Shown here piece by piece: positions 55,501 through 64,000 of a DNA stretch of 64,000 nt (the stretch's first letter is position 1; each line of letters starts with the position of its first letter). The stretch is from Bin80 sp964503085 (GTDB taxonomy: Bacteria; Bacteroidota; Rhodothermia; Rhodothermales; Bin80). The DNA is taken from NCBI GenBank assembly GCA_964503085.1, contig CAZCYQ010000012.1, positions 6,842-70,841 of the forward strand, read 5' to 3'. Position numbers and translations under genes: made by a program. Below the pieces are notes generated by a model. It ran no database searches, was not told the origin of the DNA, and saw only the letters and a program-made list of their open reading frames with translations.

Positions 55501-56262
55501 TCATGATGTTGTGGATTTGATCGTCAATTCTTGTTCACCCTGGATCTTTCGCATGGAGTCTCCGGTCAACTGAATTTTGTGGGCATTGTTGACCAGTCGG
55601 TCCAGGATTGCGTCGGCTAATGTAGGATCTTCCATGGTCTGATGCCATTTGTCCAGGGGGTACTGACTGGTGACAATGGTAGATCGGAGGGTATAGCGGT
55701 CATCCACGAGTTCCATCAGATCACGCTGTTGTGCGCGACGAATGCCATGCAGGCCCCAATCATCGAGGAGGAGTACATCAGTGCGGGCCAGCTGTTTCAA
55801 CGTACGAAGGTAGGTGCGGTCTTCGCGCGCGAGCTGGAGCGTTTCCAACAGGCGATGCAGGCGGTAATAGCGGGTTCGGAAGTTTTCCAGGCAGGCCTTG
55901 TGGGCCAGCGCACAGGCGACATAGCTTTTACCGACGCCGGTGGGTCCGGTAATCAGGATATTCTGACGCCTTCGGATCCATTGGCAACCGGCCAGGTGAA
56001 GCATCAGGCGCTTGTCCAGTCCGCGAGAGGGACGGTAGTCCAGATTGGCCATGCAGGCCTGAAGGCGTAGCTTGGCCATCTTCAATCGCCGGGCCAGTCG
56101 CCGATCTTCGCGTACAGCTTCCTCATGGTCGACCATGAGGCCAAGACGATCCATGAACGACATCGCCTCTATCTCTGGCGTCTCCAATTGATTGCGCAGT
56201 GCGGTGGCCATACCGCCGAGCCGCATCTGCTCAAGTTTTGAGAGGGTTGGGTGTATAAGCAT
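55501..56262 (-). CDS. istB: IS21 transposition helper ATPase IstB
   Basis: 253 residues. AAA+ ATPase that activates IstA and selects target DNA. Walker A GPTGVGKSYVACALAH (about residues 105-120), Walker B VLLLDDWGLHG, and arginine-rich N-terminal region. ATG overlaps the istA stop by 1 nt (TAATG). Length is typical for the IstB family. Intact, so the element may be mobile. Confidence 0.96.
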   Translation of the reverse strand: MLIHPTLSKLEQMRLGGMATALRNQLETPEIEAMSFMDRLGLMVDHEEAVREDRRLARRLKMAKLRLQACMANLDYRPSRGLDKRLMLHLAGCQWIRRRQNILITGPTGVGKSYVACALAHKACLENFRTRYYRLHRLLETLQLAREDRTYLRTLKQLARTDVLLLDDWGLHGIRRAQQRDLMELVDDRYTLRSTIVTSQYPLDKWHQTMEDPTLADAILDRLVNNAHKIQLTGDSMRKIQGEQELTIKSTTS

Positions 56263-57812
56263 TAAGGGGTTCCGTTTGAGGTGTAATAGTTGGCTCCACG
56301 AATATTTTCGTGTTCAATAGGGGGCTCCTGATGCAGCTCGGTCGTCATGCGTTTGACGATCTTTTTCACCGCAGGTGAACTCAGGGTTTGTTGCTCCAAT
56401 GCGATCGCGCAGGCCTTTTCCAATACGTCATGCCCAAACTCACTCCCCAGTCTGAGAATGGCCAGACAGCGCCGATAGGCCTGCTCCGGGATCAGAAAGC
56501 GTGCAAAGTTCGCTTCAATCAAGGCGGTGGTCTGCGGACCGATGGTTTGTGCCCAGCGAATGAATCGCTTGGGAGACCACTTCGCATACTCCCGGTGGTG
56601 AACCGGCATATGGATCACGTTGGTCGTGTATTGACCGCTGGCGAGACTGCGTATATGCGACGCAATCCGCTCCTCTCCAAGGTAAATCTCTACGGTACAT
56701 GAACGAATCAATCCGCGCACAGACTTCCCAACGTAGGTATGCGGCACGCTGTAGAAGTGCTTGTCAATCTGTACATGGTAATCTGGCCCCACTTTCCGTT
56801 TGCCGGTCCAGACACCATACACATACGGATTCGCCGGTAGTGGACGCAGCGCCGGCCGATCCACGTCCTCAAACCTGCTTCGTCGGGTGCCCGGCATCTT
56901 CTGGAATGGCGTCAAATTCAATACCTTGACCTCCTCTAATATGGCGGCATTGAGCTCCTGAAGGCTGAAAAACGTCACGTTGCGTAAGACCGCCAGAATA
57001 TTGCGCTGGGCATGCAATACCCCCGATTCCACTTTTCCCTTATCCCGAGGCTTCCGAGGACGGGCTGGAAGCACCCCGACTTGGTAATGCTCCGTCAAAT
57101 CCCGGAAGGATTCATTCAGAACCGGGACATCGTCCTTCTTGAATTGAATCACGGCGGACTTCAGATTGTCCGGTACAATCGCGCGGGGAACACCACCCAA
57201 AAACTCCAACGTCCGGCGAACAGACCCGCAGAAATCGCGCGCCTTTTGCGTCTCGGTGGCCTCTGCATACAGATAGTTGGAAGCCCCCAGTACCGCGACA
57301 AACAATTCTACGGTTCGTACGTCACCGGTATCCAGATCAACCACGCAGGGCTTCTTTCCTGAATAATCCACGAATAACCGGTCTCCGGCCTTATGGTTAT
57401 GACGCATCACTGGATCCACATTGGCGCAGCGCCAACTACGGTACAGATCACAAAAACGACTGTATTGGTACCCCTCTGGATGCGCCGCGATATATTCTTT
57501 CCAAAGCTGCGCCAGGGTCAGCGTACGGTGTTTGGTGAGTTCCAGCTGGACCTCAGCCCAGTTCGGCACCGGCCGCTGTCCCGATGCAGATCGGGCCGTG
57601 GAGGGATAAAGGATCGCCTCCAACTCAGCATCCGTCATCCTGTCGGGTAACGGCCAAGTCAGATTCGCCACCGTGGCGCGCTCAAGAATCCGGGATACCG
57701 ATCCGCGGCCCATTCCCACCTCGCAGCCAATCGCGCGATGGGACAACTTGAACGCAAATCGCAGTTCCAGAATACGCTTGATCTTCTTCATCGATACACG
57801 CTGTGCAGGCAT
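56262..57812 (-). CDS. istA: IS21 transposase IstA
   Basis: 516 residues. N-terminal helix-turn-helix (LELRFAFKLSHRAIGCEVGMGRGSVSRILER), then an RNase-H-like DDE core with DRLFVDYSGKKPCVVD (first Asp), RAIVPDNLKSAV (second Asp) and KGKVESGVLHAQRN (Glu). The C-terminal beta-barrel region contains KHFYSVPHTYVGKSV. It binds the terminal repeat arrays. No frameshift or stop is seen, in contrast to the ISL3 remnant at 37-38 kb. Confidence 0.96.
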   Translation of the reverse strand: MPAQRVSMKKIKRILELRFAFKLSHRAIGCEVGMGRGSVSRILERATVANLTWPLPDRMTDAELEAILYPSTARSASGQRPVPNWAEVQLELTKHRTLTLAQLWKEYIAAHPEGYQYSRFCDLYRSWRCANVDPVMRHNHKAGDRLFVDYSGKKPCVVDLDTGDVRTVELFVAVLGASNYLYAEATETQKARDFCGSVRRTLEFLGGVPRAIVPDNLKSAVIQFKKDDVPVLNESFRDLTEHYQVGVLPARPRKPRDKGKVESGVLHAQRNILAVLRNVTFFSLQELNAAILEEVKVLNLTPFQKMPGTRRSRFEDVDRPALRPLPANPYVYGVWTGKRKVGPDYHVQIDKHFYSVPHTYVGKSVRGLIRSCTVEIYLGEERIASHIRSLASGQYTTNVIHMPVHHREYAKWSPKRFIRWAQTIGPQTTALIEANFARFLIPEQAYRRCLAILRLGSEFGHDVLEKACAIALEQQTLSSPAVKKIVKRMTTELHQEPPIEHENIRGANYYTSNGTP

Positions 57813-57930
57813 AGGTCATAGGTTTTGGTGAAACCAAAAACTATGCAGAACCCGACCTGGATTAGATGAGAAACAAACCGCCTTCGATTTGATGAACGCG
57901 CATCAACGCCGCAGAATACCGGCTTGTAAA

Positions 57931-58038
57931 GTGCCCCACTTCGCTCGGAATGGTGCCCCGCTTCGCTCGGATTGATGCCCCGCTTCGCTCGGATTAGTGC
58001 CCCACTTCGCTCGGATTGGTGCCCCAGTTCGCTCGGAA
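57931..58038 (+). repeat. IS21 right-end repeat array (5 units)
   Basis: Five tandem units of the form TGCCCCACTTCGCTCGGA followed by a two- to four-base variable step, in inverted orientation to the left-end array. The Z1 reading frame continues into these units, so the truncated Z1 protein would end in a short repetitive tail encoded by the element. Confidence 0.9.
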
Positions 58039-60431
58039 TACGCAGAAAGCCCCAGTCCTTCGTCTCCACGGCTTGCGACTCGATGTTTATTTACAATCCA
58101 TGTTCCGTTTTTTTCCGCAAACTTTCTCTCCTGGGCTCCCAGGTGTAGTGATTTGGATGGATCCTCTCTATGTTCAATCGAAACTACGACTACATCACAT
58201 GTGTGGTATTTATCGGATGTTTTCCGCAAATAGTTGATAACACCGGCCTTTCTATGTTCAATTGATTTATCAATGTTGAATTGGGTCAGGAAGCGCTCAA
58301 CCTTCTCCGTAGGAACATTGCGCACGATCCATCCCTTAGTACTTTCACTGCCTGGTCTCTTTGCACGCTCTAGGTTCTCATTTGCCCATGTATCTGATAT
58401 GAGCTTTTCATTTCTGGAATTCAGACTAGGATCCTTGGAGAGAATTACAAATTCCTGATATCGTCCACCATAATTGTAGCGAAGAGTTAGCCTCTTCCCG
58501 CTTCGCATTTTTCCTGGTGAAGTGATCAGAAGCCGATCCGGATGCGTTTCTACGTACAGTCCAAAATCTTTGGGGGTCTTGCCCATTTGACGCATAGTTC
58601 GAACTTGGTCAATCAGTTCCTGGGTAGCCTCGGCAACATGCGAATACCATGAAATTGCATCTCCAGAGAGATGGACGCGGCAAAGGTCTTCATACCCAAT
58701 TCGATACCCGAACCATCGTCCCATCTGCATCAGCGTATCGTACATCCTGGTGTTGCGATAGACATAGCTCACGCACAATCCTTCAATAGTGAGCCCACGT
58801 GAAAGACTCAATCCTCCGACTGCGACGGCCGTAAGCCCACTTCCACTCGCCTCATGTTTTTTATAGTCCAGTCTGTCGTCAGACTGTCCATTAATCAAAA
58901 ACAGACGAATACTAGTAGCTGCTTCTTGGAGCTCAGCCTTAATATCTACCCAGGTGTGACCACAATTCGGGAATGCCCGGTCGAAAGCGGTTTTCAGCTT
59001 TTGCATGCTTACATTACGGGAGGAGATTGACTCCGGCATCGCGTAATTCGCCTGCACGGCGTCTTTAACTTCTCTCAGATAAATGCTCACTAGGTCACGG
59101 ATTTGCTTTTGAATGTTGACAAATCGGGACACATTAATCATCATGGAACAGTGGTGTGCCTGATAGCCTCGCAGGTTTCGAATAGCTCTTGCAAGGATGA
59201 ATTCATTCAAAGCTGTGTACAGACTGGCTGGGAGCGCAGAAATTTTACGATCTTTCTTGTGACTCAAAGGCAAAACATCATCACAATCCGTAATCGGAAT
59301 GGTCACCGGATTTTGAACATTTTCGTCTAAAAACACCTTTTCCGGTCCAAAGTAACTGGTAGGCGGATCTAGGAAGTAGATGAAATCTCGTGGGAACAGA
59401 TCTTTGTGCACCTCCTCATCATTGGCCTTAGGGTTAATGAAGATGTTTGCAAATGGCGTAGCAGTATATCCTACGAAGCCGGACTTTGCAAACAGTCGCA
59501 GGATCTTTCGGATTAACCGATTGGTTCGGGTAGGATCATGCTCATCTTTATTCGTATTGATTGAAGCATGATCCGCTTCGTCATCAATTAGAAGCATCGG
59601 AACTGTTTCGATTTGGTCGGCCCCTTGGGCGTTCATGTCCTTTAGCCAGTGGTAGAGGGAGGTCAGCACACTCACGTTTTTTTTGACGACCAGAATTATC
59701 GGTCTGCTAAAGTCATTCAATCTCCACCCGCTTTGTCTAGCTACTTGTTTATTAAAGTCGTGACTGACATTCGTAAGCGTTACTGGGTGATCGAATTGAG
59801 AGGTGTGCCCCGGGTCCCTTTTTCCGACGCCAATTATATGTTTATGTGATTCTGAATCTCGCCCCACAAATCCCTCGTCAATGCGTTGCTGAGTCTGGCT
59901 TCGGAGTACATTATGGATTCCGGCAATCACGATAATGAACTTGTATCCTGCGTCTGCCGCCCGGGTAATCAATGCAAGATAGTTTGCTGTTTTTCCTGAC
60001 TGTACATTGCCGATCACCAAGCCACGCCGATCCCATTTGCCACCAGAGATTGGATTCTGTAACATTCCTAGGATTTTCTCACTCACGTCTCGCAGTGACT
60101 GGCACATCCTGTTTGACCATCCAGAGGAACCCAAATAGTAGAAATAAGCATTCGAGTAGGTCCAATCAATGTCTGTGCGTTTGTTAACCCAGTCAGAATC
60201 ATGCCCTGGATCTACCTGAATCAAAGAAACCCCGCTTCCCATCCGGGTCGTGATTGCCGTGAGCGCGCGGTCCACGATCGGTTTCAGGTTTCCTCTATAC
60301 CCAAAGGCTTCTGCAATCTGTCCTGCCTTGGATCTGGCTTCATCAGGCGATGGTATAGTGTTAAAAGCATGATTGAGGGCTTTGATGAGTGAGCTCACGA
60401 GATCCCGTTCCAATTCCAAAGTATGCGTCAT
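58039..60431 (-). pseudogene. Z1-domain ATPase/endonuclease-like protein, interrupted by IS21
   Basis: 797 codons of the N-terminal part, from ATG 60431 (MTHTLELERD), whose A overlaps the TAA of the GHKL gene. Z1 domain features: NVQSGKTANYLALITRAADAGYKFIIVIAGIHNVLRSQTQ (Walker A-like), LLIDDEADHASINTN (Walker B DEAD-like), and VGGLSLSRGLTIEGLCVSYVYRN and MGRWFGYRIGY near the end of the helicase-like core. Z1 proteins are superfamily II helicase-like ATPases of MORC-type R-M systems. The insertion leaves the catalytic part intact but replaces the last about 101 residues by a tail from the element, ending at 57903. Confidence 0.9.
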
Positions 60432-61915
60432 TATGTCTGCCTCTTCCTCAAGTAGTTTTCCACGATGCTCCAATGCTGATCAAAGAGATGTGTCGTTCGG
60501 ATGAAATCACAAAACTTGCCTGCGTCAGAGCATATTTGCTCTGGAAGTGTGTCGTTTAGCAACTGAAGACGCGCCACAATGGATTCTTCTTTTTGGCGTA
60601 ATGTGTGGATCTGCTTTGGGTTATCATTCCAGTCAATACTGATCATCTCCACTGGAAGATCTTCTCCAATTCTATCAAGGAGCAGCCTCAATTGTGATTG
60701 CCCGATTTCATTCAGTTGCTTATTTAGTTCCTGTACCATCGGATGATCTGTCCTAAGCACATATCGGACGCCTTTGACTGAATCAGAGAACCTCTCCCAG
60801 AGTGCAAATGGGTTCTGTTTGGAGATCAATCGCTGTCCCCGTCCTGTGTAAACCTTCTTGCTTCTGTTGGTGATTTTATCCAGGATTTGACCTAGGCGGT
60901 CGCGGACGGCTTGGGGAGGCTGAACACGCGACTTTTTAATATCAATCGTCCACCAGTGGTCGAGAGAACTGGGGAAATCAATCCGGACCCGTGCCAGTTG
61001 GGCGGCTTTGTTTTTGGACATCAGCCGAAACCATCCTCCCCACGCAACTAGACGGCAATTCCGGTACACGTAGATCCCTTGGTTTTCAAAAAAACTGCTG
61101 TAGTCCTTGTACAGGTCGTATTTCTGCACGGACAGCTTGCTATGATGGGGCAGGATATATCCTTGCAGCTGAATCTCGTGAGGCCTGAAGGAAATGTGTT
61201 CAAGCGGAAGGCACTGCGTGGCAGTATGGTCTCGGCAAAAGGGATCGAATGCCTCAATTCGATGTCCATTAACAGATATTTTCAATGGACTGCACCAAGG
61301 GACACTCCCCTCCATGAACCGGTGAAACACCAGCGCAAGGTGTTGTGTAACCGCAGCCAGTTTCTTGTTTACAACCCGCTGTCGTTTCTGTCCTTCGGAA
61401 TTCCCGAAAAGCCGGTCCAGATTGCGCCATAACACAAGTGTTCCCTGGTCGGGTAAGCACTCAAAGAGAGGGAGGCCTTGGATCTCTTCTTCATCCAGAA
61501 GGGAGATGATCCATTCGTCCGAGTGTTCTACTACATCAAGATTCCATTCGGCAGCACTTAGCTGGCCGTTTTTCCGACTCGCAACAGTAAGGCGTCTGCA
61601 TTGGGATAAGGAGGCGGTCTTCAGACCTAGTCCGAACTTCCCGAGATCGTGGGAAGATCTCTTTTGATTCCGGTCGGCCCCGCCGTGTCGCATGGCATGA
61701 ATGATTTCATCCTTGTCCATCCCTCGGCCGTTATCAATGATGGCCAGTGTGGGTGGCTCATCATCCGGGATGCAGTAGATATCTATTTTTAGTGCGCCGG
61801 CTGAAATACTGTTGTCCACCAGATCCGCGATTGCAGTTTCAAGTGAGTAACCGATATCGCGCATGGAAGCGGACAGGGAGGCTGCGCTTGGCGGGAGGGA
61901 AATTTTACACGACAT
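60431..61915 (-). CDS. GHKL (MORC/MutL-like) ATPase
   Basis: 494 residues. Bergerat-fold ATP-binding domain: N-box ETAIADLVDNSISAGA (about residues 28-43), G1 IDNGRGM, G2 GKFGLGLKTAS, like the bacterial ancestors of eukaryotic MORC proteins. The C-terminal half has a transducer-like RIDFPSSLDHWWTIDIKKSRVQPP segment. It is expected to couple ATP-driven DNA clamping to the R-M or defence operon. The start overlaps the vsr stop by 11 nt and its stop overlaps the Z1 start, so translation is coupled. Intact. Confidence 0.93.
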   Translation of the reverse strand: MSCKISLPPSAASLSASMRDIGYSLETAIADLVDNSISAGALKIDIYCIPDDEPPTLAIIDNGRGMDKDEIIHAMRHGGADRNQKRSSHDLGKFGLGLKTASLSQCRRLTVASRKNGQLSAAEWNLDVVEHSDEWIISLLDEEEIQGLPLFECLPDQGTLVLWRNLDRLFGNSEGQKRQRVVNKKLAAVTQHLALVFHRFMEGSVPWCSPLKISVNGHRIEAFDPFCRDHTATQCLPLEHISFRPHEIQLQGYILPHHSKLSVQKYDLYKDYSSFFENQGIYVYRNCRLVAWGGWFRLMSKNKAAQLARVRIDFPSSLDHWWTIDIKKSRVQPPQAVRDRLGQILDKITNRSKKVYTGRGQRLISKQNPFALWERFSDSVKGVRYVLRTDHPMVQELNKQLNEIGQSQLRLLLDRIGEDLPVEMISIDWNDNPKQIHTLRQKEESIVARLQLLNDTLPEQICSDAGKFCDFIRTTHLFDQHWSIVENYLRKRQT

Positions 61916-62333
61916 CTTGAATCTCCTGTAGGCAGCATGCTATTCGGCGGGCAGCCTGATCCGCATCCGCATTGATTTCGCACTCCCAGACAATGATAAT
62001 TTGCCAGCCGAGATTCTTGAGTGCGTTTGTGTTCCGTTTGTCCCGCTCAATTGTGTTGCGGAATTTCTCCAACCAGAATGTCTGATTGGATTTTGGGGTG
62101 GTTGTGTGCTTGCAGCCTTCGTGGCGATGCCAGAAACAACCGTGTACGAAGACAACCGTACGGTATTTATGCAGCACGATGTCGGGTTTCCCCGGCAACT
62201 TTGCCTCATGAACCCGAAACCGGAACCCGAGTCGATGAAGGCGCGACCGAAGTCTGCGCTCTGGTCCCGTGTCACGCCCCTTGATGCGGGACATGTTCCA
62301 GCTGCGTTGCTCCTTGGAAAGATGGTCTGCCAT
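61905..62333 (-). CDS. vsr: Very short patch repair (Vsr) endonuclease
   Basis: 142 residues. Nicks 5' of T in T:G mismatches produced by deamination of 5-methylcytosine. Family motifs: MSRIKGRDTGPERRLRSRLHRLGFRFRVH, the catalytic GKPDIVL with the metal-binding Asp, VVFVHGCFWHRHEGCK (zinc-type His and Cys residues), and WQIIIVWECEI. ATG overlaps the methyltransferase TAA (TAATG). Pairing with a cytosine methyltransferase is the normal arrangement. Confidence 0.96.
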   Translation of the reverse strand: MADHLSKEQRSWNMSRIKGRDTGPERRLRSRLHRLGFRFRVHEAKLPGKPDIVLHKYRTVVFVHGCFWHRHEGCKHTTTPKSNQTFWLEKFRNTIERDKRNTNALKNLGWQIIIVWECEINADADQAARRIACCLQEIQDVV

Positions 62334-63896
62334 TATAACGCCCTTCCTCTGGCAGCATCCAGCACATCTGCAACGACATCCCCAATTTGACGAGCTAAAT
62401 ATGGCGGTACAGCATTCCCGATCTGGCGATACTGTTCGGTCCGTGGGCCCTCAAATTTGTAATTGTCCGGGAAGGTCTGCAGCCGTGCTGCTTCACGCAC
62501 GGTTAGGCTCCTGCATTGTGCCAAGTCATAGTGGATGTAGTAGTGACCATCTTTGGCGATGTGTGCTGTGACTGTGGATGCCACCAGTCCCGGTAACTGC
62601 ACCTTAAATCGATCTACGAATTTTTTCCCCACCGTTCCATCTACGATATCACGGTGATTCGGTAATAGAGCCGCTGGAAAGTCCTGCAATTTTGGACTTC
62701 TGCCAGTCACATGAGCGAAGGCCGCCGCGAATGCATAGCGCCTGAGATCTGCGGTCATGTGTGCGCGTGCATCATGCCCGGTGAGTGTGCGCATGCGCGG
62801 ATCATGCATAAATTCCACTGCTCCGCCTGTATTTACTGACTGTGATGGATAAGAAGTTGACCTACGTTTGAGCTGGAGCTGGCGCGGAGTGAACTTGAAG
62901 AGTGTCTCCACTTTGCTGAGTATGGCTTCGGTGTGTGGATGAGCGGTAAAATCCACCTTCTCCAAGGAGCTGATTGCTTTTGTCCATACCTCAGGGTTGT
63001 CTGGTTCATCTGTAATCCCACTGCGAATTTTGGGTAGTTGCCCGATAGTTTGCTCCACAGTTGGGGGCTCTTCGCAGCTTAGCTGCGGCGGTTGAACATC
63101 AAGATCACTACGGATTCCCAAGGCAAAAACCCGATGACGGGTTTGTGGCACACCATGCAATTCGGACTTGATCAGGAAGTCATGTGGCTCAGCGGCAGCG
63201 AACAATCTGGTTTGATTTGGACAGTAAAGTCCGTACAGCTCATAAGTCGGAGATCTGTCTGTAGAGATCCCTAACGCACGGCATGGATCCCTGAGATCTT
63301 CACAGATTACCTGGATCATAGACCTCCCTTTATGTTTTGCAGAAAGGAGTCCCTTCACATTCTCCATCACGAAGAGGGGCGGCCTGTGATCAGCAATGAC
63401 CCTCAAGTATTCTTTATAGAGAAAGTGGCGCTCGTCTTGCTCAAATCCGGGCATTTTTTGCATACGTGACCGGCCCGCTACCGAGTATGCCTGGCACGGT
63501 GGCCCGCCGACGAGCACCCATAGAGAGGCATTTGCTAATCGCTCAGCGATGATCTTGCGGACATTGTCATGGCTTTGAGGTCCGAGCGTGATGTGCAGAG
63601 CGGACTTCTCGGCATTATGCGAGGCGGAGGGATGGGACGCAAAGAGTTCAGCAGAGCCGATAGTGCCGTCCAGATAGCGATAATAGGCTTCTGGGGCCTT
63701 GCCAAGTGGGAATGATCTGAAGAAATGCCTTAGGTAAAGCGTCTTGTGCGCCCAGGCGTCCTTTTCAATAGATACAGCCAGAAAAAATCGGGGGGGGGGT
63801 AAATTGCTTGTTACTGCCGTTAGCGACAGCAAACCCCTCGCCCAGTCCGCCAGGTCCCGCGAAAAGATCAACGACAGGGTATGGTGATATTTCCAT
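62333..63896 (-). CDS. DNA cytosine-5 methyltransferase, frame broken at a 10-base C tract (phase-variable candidate)
   Basis: C5-methyltransferase: motif IV VGGPPCQAYS (catalytic Cys), motif VI FVMENVKGLLSA, motif VIII-like QTRHRVFALGIR, a target-recognition region, and motifs IX-X near the C-terminus. Motif I (VVDLFAGPGGLGEGF) is found only upstream, from ATG 63896 (MEISPYP), in a different frame. The two frames meet at a run of ten C on the coding strand (63799-63790). Nine C would give a continuous 520-residue protein, with the sequence reading KQFTPPPRFFLAVSIEKDAWAHK; with ten, translation stops at a TGA about eight codons on. The gene heads the defence operon. In the given state it is off, unless the tract length is a sequencing error. 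Confidence 0.88.
63790..63799. repeat. Ten-base homopolymer G/C tract in the methyltransferase gene
   Basis: Ten consecutive G on the plus strand (C on the coding strand), about 33 codons into the gene. Slipped-strand mispairing at such tracts changes length by single bases, so the downstream methyltransferase frame would switch between on (nine or twelve) and off (ten or eleven). Homopolymer miscalls are a real alternative. Confidence 0.9.
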
Positions 63897-64000
63897 TAAA
63901 AACAGAATTGGCGGAGATGCAGTTATGCGTATGGTCTGATAGTATAGGAAGGTCTGATCAACGCGATGTTATTTGCAAATCCAGTCCAGAATGGGTTTAG

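Larger units (their letters stand above)
55394..58038 (-). mobile_element. IS21-family insertion sequence (about 2.65 kb)
   Basis: Carries istA and istB in the usual order and overlap (minus strand). It is bounded by arrays of 22-bp terminal repeats: four on the left (55394-55478) and five on the right (57931-58038), all containing TTCCGA or its complement TCGGAA plus a GGGGCAC block. The flanks share only TA (or ATA), a shorter target duplication than the 4-8 bp typical of the family, so the exact ends could be off by a base or two. Both genes are intact, so the element is recent and may still move. Confidence 0.92.

Noticed and set aside
55394..55504. A separate gene covering 55088-55504 on the minus strand
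   Set aside because: Its N-terminal part is translated IS21 repeat sequence; only the part below 55394 is real, and it is the tail of the interrupted Z1 gene.
57931..58038. CRISPR-like array of repeats
   Set aside because: Units are immediately adjacent with no spacers, and mirror the array at the other end of the IS21 element; they are transposase binding sites.
1..64000. tRNA or rRNA genes
   Set aside because: No cloverleaf with TTCGA-type T-loop and CCA-like end, and no conserved rRNA segment, was recognised; weak RNA genes could still be missed without a covariance search.

Overview
The window looks like a chromosomal segment of a member of the Bacteroidota/Rhodothermota group (Rhodothermia-like). 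The support is a ParA-ParB-DUF5683 gene order, a Big_5 (Ig-like) lipoprotein opening with a PPTGGPRD-type motif, a DUF5989 micro-protein, TonB-C-domain proteins, a HmuR/HmuY haem-uptake pair, an SPT-like sphingolipid/sulfonolipid enzyme, and mostly weak or absent Shine-Dalgarno sequences. Genus and habitat cannot be read from the sequence. The polyketide synthase resembles mono-modular enzymes reported from sponge symbionts, so a marine host-associated origin is a guess.

Layout. 1-14.2 kb is mostly core: a partial DUF58 protein, YceI, PurQ, a rhomboid protease, a GH18 lipoprotein, a VanZ-like protein, a lipid cluster on the minus strand (SPT-like enzyme, GNAT acyltransferase, glycosyltransferase), DUF5683-ParB-ParA, DUF5989, two MacB/FtsX-type permeases and RpiA. 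14.2-18.3 kb holds three TonB-C-domain proteins separated by gene-poor DNA with a decayed IS21-type end. 18.3-24.3 kb is core again: NnrD/E, Ig-like lipoprotein, MoaB, YidD, HisI and a TPM-domain lipoprotein.

24.5-36.9 kb is a polyketide locus: a free acyl carrier protein, an alpha/beta hydrolase and a 3416-residue type I PKS (KS-AT-DH-cMT-ER-KR-ACP-KS-AT). The first module looks like a highly reducing iterative synthase. The last AT has lost its catalytic Ser-His and about 80 residues, and the protein stops there without a terminal ACP or thioesterase. A decayed ISL3-type transposase begins about 150 bp beyond the PKS stop. 38-51.6 kb is accessory: a three-TM protein and a trypsin-like protease, a beta-propeller, two tandem serine hydrolases, a PIG-L deacetylase, a Tat lipoprotein, an SDR, and a haem receptor gene (hmuR) interrupted by one in-frame amber codon, followed by hmuY.

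52.2-63.9 kb is a six-gene MORC/MutL-ATPase restriction-modification-like operon on the minus strand: cytosine methyltransferase, Vsr nuclease, GHKL ATPase, Z1-domain ATPase, PD-(D/E)XK (DUF4420) protein and AIPR protein, with successive genes overlapping. It carries two lesions. A 10-nt G/C tract puts the methyltransferase start out of frame by one base, a pattern typical of phase variation. An intact IS21-family element has landed inside the Z1 gene, whose two halves rejoin perfectly in frame when the element is removed in silico. As given, the modification gene and the nuclease half of the operon therefore both look switched off or uncoupled.
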